This document shows, piece by piece, positions 1 through 8,091 of a stretch of 64,000 nt of DNA (positions are counted from its first letter, which is position 1; each line of letters starts with the position of its first letter). The DNA is taken from positions 1 to 64,000 of the forward strand of contig JACJNW010000023.1 of the NCBI GenBank assembly GCA_014695195.1, read 5' to 3'. This stretch comes from Cyanobacteria bacterium FACHB-DQ100. Lineage in GTDB: Bacteria; Cyanobacteriota; Cyanobacteriia; Leptolyngbyales; Leptolyngbyaceae. The translations under genes were made by a program, and so were the position numbers. A model generated the notes under the pieces. The model was given only the letters and a program-made list of their open reading frames with translations. It did no database searches and was not told where the DNA came from.

Positions 1-112
<112 letters not shown>

Positions 113-285
113 GTAATAGATGTTTGTAGCTCTGGTAATTATTTCCGGTTTTCCTTCCGGTTCCTAAACACTTAGGAACATTTTCTTGACGAAGGCTTTC
201 CTTTCTCTGGCTTCTAAACTATTCTGTTGTATATCGGTTCAAGCACTGTGAAGTGCGTCGCTTTCGCTCGGCTTCCCTCACCGCT
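113..285 (-). promoter_or_regulatory. rRNA operon leader
   Basis: This is the transcribed spacer between the putative rrn promoter and mature 16S. It holds a short perfect hairpin at 160-179 (8-bp arms, 4-nt loop) and A/T-rich stretches typical of rRNA leaders, where antitermination and RNase III processing signals sit. No reading frame of interest was seen. The leader assignment is inferred from its position. Confidence 0.6.
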
Positions 286-290
286 TAATC

Positions 291-320
291 AATATAGCCG
301 GAACAGAAGGAGGATGTCAA
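291..320 (-). promoter_or_regulatory. sigma-70-type promoter of the rRNA operon
   Basis: On the minus strand a perfect -35 hexamer TTGACA (315-320) is followed after 18 bases by TATATT (291-296). This places transcription start near 283-285, about 170 nt upstream of 16S. The strength of the boxes and the position fit a main rrn promoter. The divergent glyQ start is about 100 bp away on the other strand. Confidence 0.75.
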
Positions 321-421
321 GCAGGTTTTGAAAGTTTTTTCTAATCTGTTCTCAAACAACCGCTACGGCTTGCTTTACGCGACAATAGGCAAGTGAGTTT
401 GGATGACGAGGGCAGGAAACC

Positions 422-1309
422 GTGAATTTTCAGTCTGTAATTTCGACGTTAAATCAGTTTTGGGCGGAGCGGGGTTGTTTGGTGGTGCAGCCTTACGATA
501 CGGAGAAGGGGGCTGGCACGAAGAGTCCGCATACGTTTTTAAGGGCGATCGGTCCTGAGCCTTGGGCGGTGGCTTATGTGGAACCTTGCCGTCGCCCGGG
601 GGATGGGCGGTATGGTGAGAACCCGAATCGGGTGCAGCATTATTATCAGTACCAAGTTTTGATTAAGCCGTCGCCTGACAATATTCAGGAGATTTATTTG
701 GAGTCGCTGAAGGCGTTGGGGATTACGCCGGAGGATCATGATATTCGGTTTGTGGAGGATAACTGGGAGGATGCGGCGGTTGGCGCTTGGGGGGTTGGTT
801 GGGAGGTTTGGTTGGATGGGATGGAGGTGACACAGTTTACTTATTTTCAGCAGTGTGGGGGGCTGGATTGTCGTCCGGTGTCGATCGAGATTACTTACGG
901 GTTAGAGCGATTGACGATGTATCTGCAAGGAGTGAACTCGATTTTCGATATTCAGTGGAATGATGACATTACTTATGGGGATGTGCATCTGCAAGGGGAA
1001 ATTGAGTGTTCGACGTATAACTTTGAGGCATCGAATCCGGAGTTGCTGTTTACGTTGTTTAAGTTGTATGAGCAGGAGGCGGAACAACTGATGCAGCGTG
1101 GGCTGGTGTTGCCTGCTTATGATCAGGTGCTGAAGTGTTCGCATACGTTTAATTTGCTGGATGCGCGTGGGGTGATTTCGGTGACGGAACGGGCGCGGTA
1201 TATTGGGCGGGTGCGGAATTTGGCGCGGCAGGTGGCGCAGCTTTATTTGAAACAGCGCGAGGAGTTAGGGTTTCCGCTGTTGAAGACGGAGAAAGTTGAG
1301 GCGGTCTAG
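422..1309 (+). CDS. glyQ: glycine--tRNA ligase alpha subunit
   Basis: This is the catalytic alpha subunit of the bacterial (alpha-beta)2 glycyl-tRNA synthetase, which charges tRNA-Gly in the cytoplasm. The 295-residue protein starts with the family pattern [17 protein letters not shown]. It contains the class II motifs, including [20 protein letters not shown] around residues 51-70 and the motif-3 region with [10 protein letters not shown] near 160. The length matches the family (about 300 aa). The start is GTG; no earlier start fits better. The beta subunit glyS is not in the window, as usual in cyanobacteria where the two genes are unlinked. The gene is divergent from the rRNA operon and ends in a hairpin shared with the gene opposite. 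Codon choice is richer in G/T-ending codons than in many neighbours. Confidence 0.97.
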   Translation: MNFQSVISTLNQFWAERGCLVVQPYDTEKGAGTKSPHTFLRAIGPEPWAVAYVEPCRRPGDGRYGENPNRVQHYYQYQVLIKPSPDNIQEIYLESLKALGITPEDHDIRFVEDNWEDAAVGAWGVGWEVWLDGMEVTQFTYFQQCGGLDCRPVSIEITYGLERLTMYLQGVNSIFDIQWNDDITYGDVHLQGEIECSTYNFEASNPELLFTLFKLYEQEAEQLMQRGLVLPAYDQVLKCSHTFNLLDARGVISVTERARYIGRVRNLARQVAQLYLKQREELGFPLLKTEKVEAV

Positions 1310-1321
1310 TAGGAAAAAAGG

Positions 1322-1361
1322 GCGATCGTTCATCAAGCGTTAAATCGTTGGGGACGATCGC
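1322..1361. terminator. bidirectional terminator built from two HIP1-like arms
   Basis: GCGATCGT (1322-1329) pairs with ACGATCGC (1354-1361). A run of A's lies just to the left (1313-1319) and T's to the right, so the hairpin can end glyQ on the plus strand and the HicB-like gene on the minus strand. Confidence 0.6.
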
Positions 1362-1366
1362 TTTGA

Positions 1367-1558
1367 TTATTTGAAGACAAAGGCAACTTGCTCATCTTCG
1401 AGCAGCATCTCTATCACTTCTCGCAAGTTCTCGCGTAATTCATTTAATGTTTCATCTTGAGAATGCGCTCCAGGAAAGCCAGGAATGTGACCTACATAGA
1501 GGTTAGTGTCAGTATCTCGCTCTACTAGGGCGGTGAATGTTGTCACATCGCTTTCCAT
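1367..1558 (-). CDS. HicB-like antitoxin family protein
   Basis: This small (63 aa) acidic protein has the HicB/UPF0150 ribonuclease-H-like fold pattern: an N-terminal beta hairpin, VGHIPGFPGAHSQDETLNEL in the middle, and a C-terminal helix. HicB proteins neutralise the HicA mRNA interferase. Here no HicA-sized gene with the expected fold lies on either side, so it is an orphan antitoxin or a free-standing member with another role. The ATG at 1558 is preferred over a GTG three codons upstream because an AAGG sits about eight bases before it. It lacks an obvious C-terminal DNA-binding domain. It lies in an accessory patch with a SUKH protein. Confidence 0.75.
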   Translation of the reverse strand: MESDVTTFTALVERDTDTNLYVGHIPGFPGAHSQDETLNELRENLREVIEMLLEDEQVAFVFK

Positions 1559-1683
1559 ATCTAGCACCTTAACTTTTCTCGAAAGCTAATGTTATTAAGA
1601 TAATTCAGTATGCGAGGCGACTGCACGTTCAAATTGAGGCAAAATGAGATAGTTATAGCTATTGGTGACCAATTCCACAAGTT

Positions 1684-2157
1684 TTATATATCAGTTTTAT
1701 CAATAACAGCTTTTTTCATCCTGTCTATACCAACTACTACAACTGAACAGAAAACTGCAAGTAATAATAGCCAAATAGGTAAGCGAAAGAAAGGAATCAG
1801 AACGCCAAGAGCGAAATAACAGAAAAGTACAATAAATGAAAACTCAAATGTCTCAGACGGAAAATACACTTTGAGGCGTTCAATGCAAATGCCGTTCTTT
1901 ATTAGGGAGCATTTTACATCACTTGATAGTATTGATTGAGAAAATACAACTTCATACGTATCTTCTTCAAAGATGAATCGGTGTGTACTTGTCATACTTA
2001 ACGATCTTCTCTTTGAGATTAAGTTGTCATTGGCAAAGACGCATTCTTGTCCCGTGAACCAAGAAACATGGGCAGCAATTCTTTTATTACTGTCTTGAAA
2101 GATAAACCAAAGTCCTTCAGATAAACTAGTTTGGGAGGTTGTTGGAATTTTATTCAT
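1684..2157 (-). CDS. hypothetical membrane protein
   Basis: I do not recognise this protein. From the ATG at 2157 it is 157 aa; a GTG at 2190 would add 11 residues. The first two thirds look soluble and beta-rich. Two closely spaced hydrophobic segments follow near the C-terminus, separated by a short FFRLP turn, with a short charged tail after them. This suggests a two-pass membrane anchor with an N-terminal soluble domain resembling a PH-like or pore-associated sensor; that is inference only. It lies between a HicB-like gene and a SUKH gene on the same strand. No clear ribosome-binding site was seen. The local base composition is more A/T-rich than the core genes, which fits accessory DNA. 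Confidence 0.6.
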   Translation of the reverse strand: MNKIPTTSQTSLSEGLWFIFQDSNKRIAAHVSWFTGQECVFANDNLISKRRSLSMTSTHRFIFEEDTYEVVFSQSILSSDVKCSLIKNGICIERLKVYFPSETFEFSFIVLFCYFALGVLIPFFRLPIWLLLLAVFCSVVVVGIDRMKKAVIDKTDI

Positions 2158-2256
2158 TGCAAGCCAATCGAAATGATCAACACAGTTCACGTTCCTGAGT
2201 CAGTGTGCCCATAAACATCAGGTCAACTTCCTCAGATTAGGAAGAAAGTTCTATTA

Positions 2257-2300
2257 AAGAAGCGATCGCACATCTACATTGAGGTGGGAAGTGTGATCGC
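2257..2300 (-). terminator. terminator containing a HIP1 site
   Basis: GCGATC at 2262-2267 pairs with GATCGC at 2295-2300, with CAC/GTG extending the stem. Reading the minus strand, the hairpin is followed by a T-rich stretch. It lies directly downstream of the SUKH gene. Confidence 0.5.
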
Positions 2301-2303
2301 AGT

Positions 2304-2840
2304 TCATTCTTCCTCTCGCTCAAATTGGAGCATATTGATAAACTCATCAAAAGATATAGCAAGTAGGTAAACATTGGAATATCCAGGCTCTTCACCTTCA
2401 TCGACATCTTCTTCACACTCACGATCCCAGTAGTAGACAGAACCTTGATCCTCACCTGAAACCGCTAGACAAATCATGTTACCCAGAAGGTCAATTGCAA
2501 TTGGCAGGAAGTTGAAAGGCATTCTTTCTCTGAAACAGTAATAGGTACTGAGAAGATCGTAAGCACCTGATGAATCTTCTTTAATTCCAAGAAAGACATT
2601 TACTGGAACTTCCTCACCTATGAAGTCTGCTCCTGGAAATGCTTTGAGAATGCGCGAGCTAAGTGAACCACTATAAGCAGCGTAACCGCCATAGTGAGTG
2701 AGAAACTCACGATAATCTGCGGGTAGAACTGCACCAATTTCACGTTCAACCGCTTGAAGCTGCTCTTCAGTAGGAGTTTTACAGTCATCACACACACAAT
2801 AACCTGTGAAAGATTCTATTCGCTCTTGATATCTGCTCAT
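2304..2840 (-). CDS. SMI1/KNR4 (SUKH) family protein
   Basis: The 178-aa protein has the SUKH superfamily layout. An N-terminal helix is followed by an acidic region with PTEEQLQAVEREIGAVLPADYREFL (residues about 24-48; the core is LPADYREFL), then GGY, a hydrophobic core with FLPIAIDLLGNMICLAVSG, and a closing helix with SFDEFINML. SUKH proteins are common immunity proteins in bacterial toxin systems and also occur as stand-alone regulators. No toxin gene is next to it here, so the function is open. The ATG at 2840 is preferred; a longer frame from 2861 adds seven residues without a better site. An uncommon cysteine cluster (CVCDDC) lies near residue 16. It is followed by a HIP1-containing terminator. 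Confidence 0.8.
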   Translation of the reverse strand: MSRYQERIESFTGYCVCDDCKTPTEEQLQAVEREIGAVLPADYREFLTHYGGYAAYSGSLSSRILKAFPGADFIGEEVPVNVFLGIKEDSSGAYDLLSTYYCFRERMPFNFLPIAIDLLGNMICLAVSGEDQGSVYYWDRECEEDVDEGEEPGYSNVYLLAISFDEFINMLQFEREEE

Positions 2841-2945
2841 CCTAAAATCATTCCTTGTCAAAATTCCACAGCCAACACTTTAAGCTTATTGGCGTTTCTG
2901 CCACGGTAAAACTTCTATTAGCCACAAGCACGATCGACACCTAAA

Positions 2946-3083
2946 AATCACGCTTGTCGTTAGAAACGCCGCGCTTGCCGTTAGGAATATCGCGATTTTT
3001 AGCAAAAAATCGAAATTTCACTTAGAAAAATCGCGCTTGTCGTTAGGAACGTCGCGATTTTTTCAACTTAGCGCACGATTTTT
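2946..3083. repeat. cluster of short degenerate repeats with hairpins
   Basis: Three imperfect copies of a roughly 28-30 bp unit with the core CGCTTGTCGTTAGGAAC occur at about 2949-2970, 2971-3000 and 3029-3063, with a weaker fourth trace near 3065-3083. The third copy sits inside a hairpin with perfect 10-bp arms (3026-3035 and 3053-3062) closed by a T run. A second hairpin spans 2993-3012. The cluster fills most of the gap between the divergent SUKH gene and the gene at 3253. No coding frame was seen in the gap. Confidence 0.6.
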
Positions 3084-3252
3084 GTAAGAGCGATCGTAAT
3101 TACGCCGAGAAAAAAGAATTTTTATAAGCACGGTCACTCAAACTGATTCAAAATCTTAACAGAGAAAATATAATTCTTTGCGTTTTTTGCTGAACTGAAA
3201 CACAGTACAAATGAGCCATGTTGAGAGTAGCAAATCACTAAGGAGTGCATTT

Positions 3253-3645
3253 ATGCCTCGTCAAAAACGAACCTCTCGAATTCTCGAAAAAGCTGAACTC
3301 CGAATCTCTGGATTGAAAGCGATCGATCCCCTCATGGATTTCGGCGGCTCCCGCAGCTTGGTAGACATGAGCTTACAGATGGAAAAATTGCGCGATCGAC
3401 TCGAAGACTACAATCTCGCTTTAGCAAGGCTCGACTCGTCGAAAAAGGAGATTGATGAACTAGAGAAAAGCTTGGGCGACTTCATTGACAAGATGTTAAT
3501 CGGAGTGGCGTTCAAGTATGGCAAAGATAGTCGGGAATATGAAATGGCGGGCGGGATGCGGAAGAGTGAGCGAATTCGCAAGAGCAGTGCGACTCGGATG
3601 AGAGCGAAGGCGGCGCGGATGGCTGACGAGGAGCAGAGCGCATAG
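3253..3645 (+). CDS. conserved hypothetical protein, basic and helical
   Basis: This 130-aa protein is highly charged and predicted mostly helical. It has a coiled-coil-like stretch (residues about 40-80, MEKLRDRLEDYNLALARLD and onwards) and a very basic C-terminal third rich in R, K and A. An AGGAG at 3241-3245 lies seven bases before the chosen ATG; an upstream ATG at 3211 lacks such a site. The function is unknown. The basic tail could bind nucleic acid or ribosomes, but nothing proves it. It stands alone between the short-repeat cluster and a HIP1-based terminator. Confidence 0.75.
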   Translation: MPRQKRTSRILEKAELRISGLKAIDPLMDFGGSRSLVDMSLQMEKLRDRLEDYNLALARLDSSKKEIDELEKSLGDFIDKMLIGVAFKYGKDSREYEMAGGMRKSERIRKSSATRMRAKAARMADEEQSA

Positions 3646-3671
3646 TTAGAAAAGAGAAAGGTTGCACAATG

Positions 3672-3710
3672 GCGATCGCATCTCCAACATTAGGAAGCGA
3701 TCGCTTTTTT
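3672..3710 (+). terminator. terminator formed by two HIP1 sites
   Basis: A complete GCGATCGC at 3672-3679 pairs with a second complete GCGATCGC at 3697-3704, followed at once by six T's. It is a rho-independent terminator for the gene ending at 3645. Confidence 0.75.
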
Positions 3711-3799
3711 GTCAGGAAACGCTTTGAATTTCAGCACTTGAACCTTTCTTCCCATAAAATGCTCTTAATATTTCTTGACGATGACGCAAGAGGGAGAAC

Positions 3800-4282
3800 A
3801 TGGGTACAAACTTGAGTGAAACGCTGGAGCCGATCGCGCAATTTTTTCGCTCTTTGAATTTGCCAGAACCGATCATTCATTGGGGACATCCGGTGATGAT
3901 GGGAATTGTGGTTTTGGTGATGGGAGGCTATTCGGCTTGGGCTGGATGGCGGGGACGGTTAGCAGAAGATAAGGAAGTGGCGTTAAAGAATCGGGCGGAT
4001 CACCGGAAGCTGATGCCGTTAGTTGTGCTGTTTATGACGCTGGGAGCAACGGGCGGAATCTTGTCGCTGGTGATGCAGAAGAAGTCGATTCTAGAGAGTC
4101 CGCATTTCTTGACTGGGATGGTGGTGTTGGGATTGCTCTATTTGAATGGAGCGGTTTCGCTGGCGGGATTTGGAGGCAATAAGCCGGGGTTGAGACTGTT
4201 TCACGCTTATTTAGGTACTGCGATCGCTGGAATCGTTTTGCTTCATGGTGTATTTGGCATTATGCTCGGACTCTCGATCTAA
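3800..4282 (+). CDS. DUF4079 family membrane protein
   Basis: The 160-aa protein has four hydrophobic segments (residues about 28-48, 70-92, 102-122 and 135-158). Its pattern of conserved residues (IHWGHPVMM, HRKLMPLVVLFMTLGATGG, GLRLFHAYLGT, LLHGVFG) is typical of cyanobacterial and plastid DUF4079 proteins. The repeated histidines in or near membrane segments resemble heme-ligating cytochrome b561-like bundles, but binding is not established here. It is a single gene and the start ATG has GGGAG 8-10 bases upstream. The function is not known. Confidence 0.8.
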   Translation: MGTNLSETLEPIAQFFRSLNLPEPIIHWGHPVMMGIVVLVMGGYSAWAGWRGRLAEDKEVALKNRADHRKLMPLVVLFMTLGATGGILSLVMQKKSILESPHFLTGMVVLGLLYLNGAVSLAGFGGNKPGLRLFHAYLGTAIAGIVLLHGVFGIMLGLSI

Positions 4283-4374
4283 AAACATTTGCAAAAGCTG
4301 ATTCGGAGTTGGCGGCGGCTGACTCTTTTTTTTGTGGTTACTTAAATTTTTGGGCACTCTTAAGCCAGCGTGAG

Positions 4375-4556
4375 TTTGATTGGGAAAATTCGCTGCGATT
4401 GTGGATTCGGGTTGCCCCCTAAATCCCCCACCTGTGGGGGACTTAGAGAAGAGGGATTCCCTATGTTTAAGAAGTGTTTTAACCTTCAAAGTCCCCCAGC
4501 ATGGGGGATTTAGGGGGCAAGAAGCCGCTCAAATCGCAGCGAGAAACCTGATCAAA
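4375..4556. repeat. nested palindromic (MITE-like) element, copy 1
   Basis: The gap before comEC is filled by a large imperfect palindrome. Perfect 19-bp arms (TTGCCCCCTAAATCCCCCA type) lie at 4412-4430 and 4502-4520. Perfect 10-bp arms (TGGGGGACTT) lie inside at 4435-4444 and 4489-4498, and perfect 10-bp arms lie outside at 4391-4400 and 4532-4541. Short TTTGAT/ATCAAA arms may mark the ends. There is no coding capacity. A relative with the same CCCCCTAAATCCCCCA arms lies at 8092-8240. This fits a non-autonomous miniature element or REP-type repeat. Confidence 0.75.
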
Positions 4557-4595
4557 TTCACCACAAACACGATCCTGCATGACAAAGAGTAAAAG

Positions 4596-6824
4596 ATGGC
4601 TTCTACCAGTGTGGCCGTTTGGTGCCTGGCTTACATCGTCGGATTGCTGATGACCGCAGTGCCCTTTGGAGGCGCGATCGTACTCATCTCTAGTGTGATT
4701 TGTGCGCTTGTACTTTCGAGATTGAAGCTGAGACGAACGATCGCAAAGGCCTGGATTATTGCAGGATTCATTGGACTGGCGGCGGGGTTTTATCTACAGC
4801 TTCGGACACCGCAACCGAGCGCGATCGACGTGAGCCGATTTGTACCGAAAGAGCGGCAAGAAGTTACCGTGTCGGGGATTGTTGAATCGCTGCCGAAGTT
4901 GACGCGCAAAGACAATCGACAGGTTTGGTTAAACGTGACAAAGGTTGGAGAGCAGAAAGCGGACGGAAAGCTCTATGTCACGTTGTCAAAGATTGACGGA
5001 GAGGACTTGTATCCGGGACAAGCGACCGCCGTTCAAGGCAATCTCTACAAACCGAAGCCGAAAATGAATCCGGGCGGATTTGATTTTCAGAAATACTTGG
5101 CGCAAGAAGGCAGCTTTGCAGGGCTGAAAGGAACATCAATTCGACTACTCGACACGAATCAGAAGCCAACTTGGGGATGGTGGATGATTCAGAGAGAAAT
5201 CGTGCGATCGCAAGCGAAACAATTTGGAAATGTAGAAGGATCGCTCATCAGCGCAATGGTAATCGGTGGGCGCGTGGTTGATGTCCCGTTTGATGTTAAA
5301 GATGCCTTTAGTAAGATTGGGCTGTCTCATGCGTTGGCGGCATCGGGATTTCAAGTCACGCTGATTTTAGGAGTGTTGTTGGCGTTGACGCGGCGATTTC
5401 CTAAAGCAGTACAGGTTGGAACGGGTGTGACAGGATTGATCGTTTTTATGGGGCTGACGGGAATGCAGCCTGCGGTATTTCGAGCCGTGATCATGGGGTT
5501 TGCGGTTCTGCTTGGAATCCTGTTGGAAAGATACACCAAGCCGTTAAACACATTGTTGATTGCAGCGATTATTTTGCTAATCGTAGAGCCGTTGTGGATT
5601 TGGAATTTAGGATTTCAGTTTAGCTTTTTAGCAACGTTGGGGTTATTGGTAACAGTTCCAGCACTTTCAAAACGGTTGGACTGGTTGCCGACTGTTATCG
5701 TTCCTGCGATCGCTGTTCCAATTGCCGCATTTATCTGGACATTACCTTTACAGTTATTTTCATTTGGGATCGTTTCCCCCTATTGCATTCCAGCGAATGT
5801 TGCTGCAACCTTGTTGATTTCATTTATTAGCATTGGCGGAATCATTAACGCGGTATTGAATTTAATTTCTCCTGCGATCGCAAGCCTCACAACTCCATTT
5901 CTGTACTATCCAACTCACGGGTTAATTAATGGTGTGAAATTCGTTTGTCAGTTGCCGGGAAATTCGATCGCAGTTGGCACAATTTCAATTCTATTAATGC
6001 TCGTACTGTATGGATTGATTTGCACACCTTGGATATTTTCCCGTTTTCAACGGCAATGGTGGGCGTTTCTTTTAGTTGGAATCAATTTAGTATTTATCCC
6101 TGCTTGGTATGCGCGATCGAACTTATTACAAGTCACCGCATTATCCGTGAATCAGACTCCAGTGATGGTGATTCAAGATCATGGACGAGTTGGATTGATT
6201 AACAGCGGTGATGCTGATGCAGTGCGCTTTACGATTCTGCCGTTTTTGCAGAAGGAAGGAGTTAACCGAATTGATTGGGCAGTGGCAGCTTCTCCTTCAG
6301 AAGGTTGGAGTACGTTGATCAAAGATTTGCCAATTCGATCGCTCTATGACTTCTCTGGTGAAAAACAGCCAGCCGTCTCACTTGAAGCAATACAGCAATT
6401 AACAGCGCAAAAAGGCAAGCATTTACCGATTACAACCGGACAAGTGATTAAAACAGGCACAATCGACATTCAAGCATTGAGCATCGAGCCAACGATTTTA
6501 CAGCTTGGCGTTGAACAACGACGCTGGTTATGGCTGAAAGATGTACCGAATGTTAGTCAGCGGCAAGCGTTAGGCAATCATTTAAGTGGTAATGAAATTC
6601 TTTGGTGGTCGGGACGGCGATTGCATCCGAGATTGTTAGGACAAATGCAGCCGAGTGTCGCGATCGCCTACTCACGAACGATTCATCCTGAAACATTGCG
6701 TCAGTTGCAGGTGGGTCAAGTTCAGATTTACCAAACCCAAGCAGAGGGCGGATTGCAATGGTCAAAAAATCAGGGATTTAGAACAACTTTAGAAGTTGAT
6801 GAGCCAGAAGCTTCATTCCTGTAG
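4596..6824 (+). CDS. comEC: ComEC/Rec2-family DNA-uptake membrane protein
   Basis: ComEC forms the inner-membrane channel for single-stranded DNA in natural competence. The 742-aa protein has two N-terminal membrane segments, a soluble OB-like DUF4131 domain (residues about 75-190, with MNPGGFDFQKYLA), and the competence channel domain with GLSHALAASGFQVTLI at about 242-257 and many membrane spans to about residue 505. The C-terminal region (about 515-742) has the shape of the metallo-beta-lactamase domain (VGLINSGDADAVRFTILPFL). Where HxHxDH should follow the IDW motif it reads AVAASPSEGW, so the metal ligands are absent. A domain without metal ligands is probably not a nuclease. The gene stands alone after a palindromic repeat and just before tRNA-Ser. 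Uptake function is inferred from family. Confidence 0.9.
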   Translation: MASTSVAVWCLAYIVGLLMTAVPFGGAIVLISSVICALVLSRLKLRRTIAKAWIIAGFIGLAAGFYLQLRTPQPSAIDVSRFVPKERQEVTVSGIVESLPKLTRKDNRQVWLNVTKVGEQKADGKLYVTLSKIDGEDLYPGQATAVQGNLYKPKPKMNPGGFDFQKYLAQEGSFAGLKGTSIRLLDTNQKPTWGWWMIQREIVRSQAKQFGNVEGSLISAMVIGGRVVDVPFDVKDAFSKIGLSHALAASGFQVTLILGVLLALTRRFPKAVQVGTGVTGLIVFMGLTGMQPAVFRAVIMGFAVLLGILLERYTKPLNTLLIAAIILLIVEPLWIWNLGFQFSFLATLGLLVTVPALSKRLDWLPTVIVPAIAVPIAAFIWTLPLQLFSFGIVSPYCIPANVAATLLISFISIGGIINAVLNLISPAIASLTTPFLYYPTHGLINGVKFVCQLPGNSIAVGTISILLMLVLYGLICTPWIFSRFQRQWWAFLLVGINLVFIPAWYARSNLLQVTALSVNQTPVMVIQDHGRVGLINSGDADAVRFTILPFLQKEGVNRIDWAVAASPSEGWSTLIKDLPIRSLYDFSGEKQPAVSLEAIQQLTAQKGKHLPITTGQVIKTGTIDIQALSIEPTILQLGVEQRRWLWLKDVPNVSQRQALGNHLSGNEILWWSGRRLHPRLLGQMQPSVAIAYSRTIHPETLRQLQVGQVQIYQTQAEGGLQWSKNQGFRTTLEVDEPEASFL

Positions 6825-6848
6825 TATATTAATTGAGCATATGCACCT

Positions 6849-6933
6849 GGAGAGGTGGCAGAGCGGTTGAATGCGGCGCACTCGAAATGCGTTTTGGGGC
6901 AACTCAACGGGGGTTCGAATCCCCCCCTCTCCG
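6849..6933 (+). tRNA. trnS-CGA: tRNA-Ser (anticodon CGA)
   Basis: This is an 85-nt class II tRNA. The acceptor arms are GGAGAGG (6849-6855) and CCTCTCC (6926-6932), with discriminator G at 6933. The anticodon loop CTCGAAA lies at 6881-6887 with anticodon CGA at 6883-6885. A long variable arm and the T loop TTCGAAT, closed by five G-C pairs, follow. The long variable arm and anticodon identify serine, reading UCG. The 3' CCA is not encoded. Confidence 0.97.
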
Positions 6934-6936
6934 TTT

Positions 6937-8016
6937 CTAAAGCTGAGTTGTTTTGACCATCTGTTGCCAACGGTATCGGATGACTAAATCGTATGGCTTC
7001 CAGACGTTGGAATGTGAAGGAGCGGGGAGTTGAGTTTCGATCGCGATCGCTGAAGGGTTCGACTTCCTTGATATTGAACGTTTTGAAGCGAAAAACTGTA
7101 GCGGGCGGGTTAGAGCTTTAGAAATCGCAATCAGCGTCACTTTATAAATTCCTGGACGCAGCAACAGCGCGAAATCTCCCTTCAAACTGCGGTAAAGCCA
7201 TCGAAACATCAACGCATAATCACCCGCTAGATAGCTTTTACTGAGTAAATTGTTATAAAAAGCAGTGTTTGCCCATCGACGAATCGAACTGGGTAGCTCT
7301 GGATGGCGATCGTAAACACGCGACATGATTAATTCATAAAAGTGCGCCATTGTGGTGCATTTTGTAGACATACTGCCACTGTATTGGCGATAACCGATGA
7401 GATACTCAGGGACGATCGCAAAGTGATAATGTTCAGCAATCCGGAGAAACAGATCCCAGTCTTCACAAGTTTCTAGTTCAGTGTTGTAATCCCCCACCGT
7501 ATCGATACAGCTTCGACGAAACATCACCGTACTTGCATTGTCGAGAAAGTTGTAGAACACAAGAACGGCTAGAACGTTTCCTTCAACTGCTCCAAGCTGA
7601 CAAAAAGGTGAGTAGCCTTTAATCTTGCCTGTTTCAGTAAGATAGGTTGACCAAGAGTAAACTAATCCAATGGATTCATCAGCAGTTTCTAGACAATGAA
7701 CGTGCTTTTCTAACCGTTCGGGATACCAAATATCATCAGCATCGATCGGCGCAATATATAGACCAGAAGACTGCCGAATTGCTAAGTTTCGAGAAGCAGC
7801 GACTCCAGAATTTTCCTGCTGAATCAGTTGAATACGATCGTCAATCGCCATATACGATCGCACAATTTCCGCAGTGCGATCGTTTGACCCATCATCGACC
7901 ACAATCACTTCAAAATTGTGGTAAGTTTGCGCCAGAATTGACTTTAGCGTGTCTGAAATAAATGCCTCAGCATTGTAAGCAGCAATAATCACTGAAACAA
8001 GCGGATTCGAGATCAT
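6937..8016 (-). CDS. family 2 glycosyltransferase
   Basis: A GT-A type glycosyltransferase of about 359 aa. The N-terminus PLVSVIIAAYNAEAFISDTL leads to the UDP-sugar binding region VIVVDDGSNDRTAEI, and the acidic DADD motif (IDADDIWYP) binds the divalent metal. Later ETCEDWDLFLRI is the ED/acceptor-side motif. Such enzymes transfer sugars to surface polysaccharides or glycolipids; the substrate cannot be told. The ATG at 8016 is chosen because the glycosyltransferase fold begins there and AAGGAAG lies about seven bases upstream. A longer frame to 8094 adds 26 unlikely residues. A basic region near the C-terminus may contact the membrane. The gene ends 3 bp from the convergent tRNA-Ser. It has no sugar-synthesis neighbours. 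Confidence 0.9.
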   Translation of the reverse strand: MISNPLVSVIIAAYNAEAFISDTLKSILAQTYHNFEVIVVDDGSNDRTAEIVRSYMAIDDRIQLIQQENSGVAASRNLAIRQSSGLYIAPIDADDIWYPERLEKHVHCLETADESIGLVYSWSTYLTETGKIKGYSPFCQLGAVEGNVLAVLVFYNFLDNASTVMFRRSCIDTVGDYNTELETCEDWDLFLRIAEHYHFAIVPEYLIGYRQYSGSMSTKCTTMAHFYELIMSRVYDRHPELPSSIRRWANTAFYNNLLSKSYLAGDYALMFRWLYRSLKGDFALLLRPGIYKVTLIAISKALTRPLQFFASKRSISRKSNPSAIAIETQLPAPSHSNVWKPYDLVIRYRWQQMVKTTQL

Positions 8017-8091
8017 TAATTTCTTCCTTGAACGCTCTGCAAATATTGTTAACGAAATGGTTTCTAATTTGCAACTCTCTCCAACTAATAC

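Noticed and set aside
1610-1819. 69-aa plus-strand frame opposite the unknown membrane protein
   Set aside because: Shadow of the minus-strand gene with no start signal or family pattern.
6770-6970. Minus-strand frame of 66 aa
   Set aside because: It lies across the tRNA-Ser gene; the residues are the usual antisense reading of a tRNA, not a protein.
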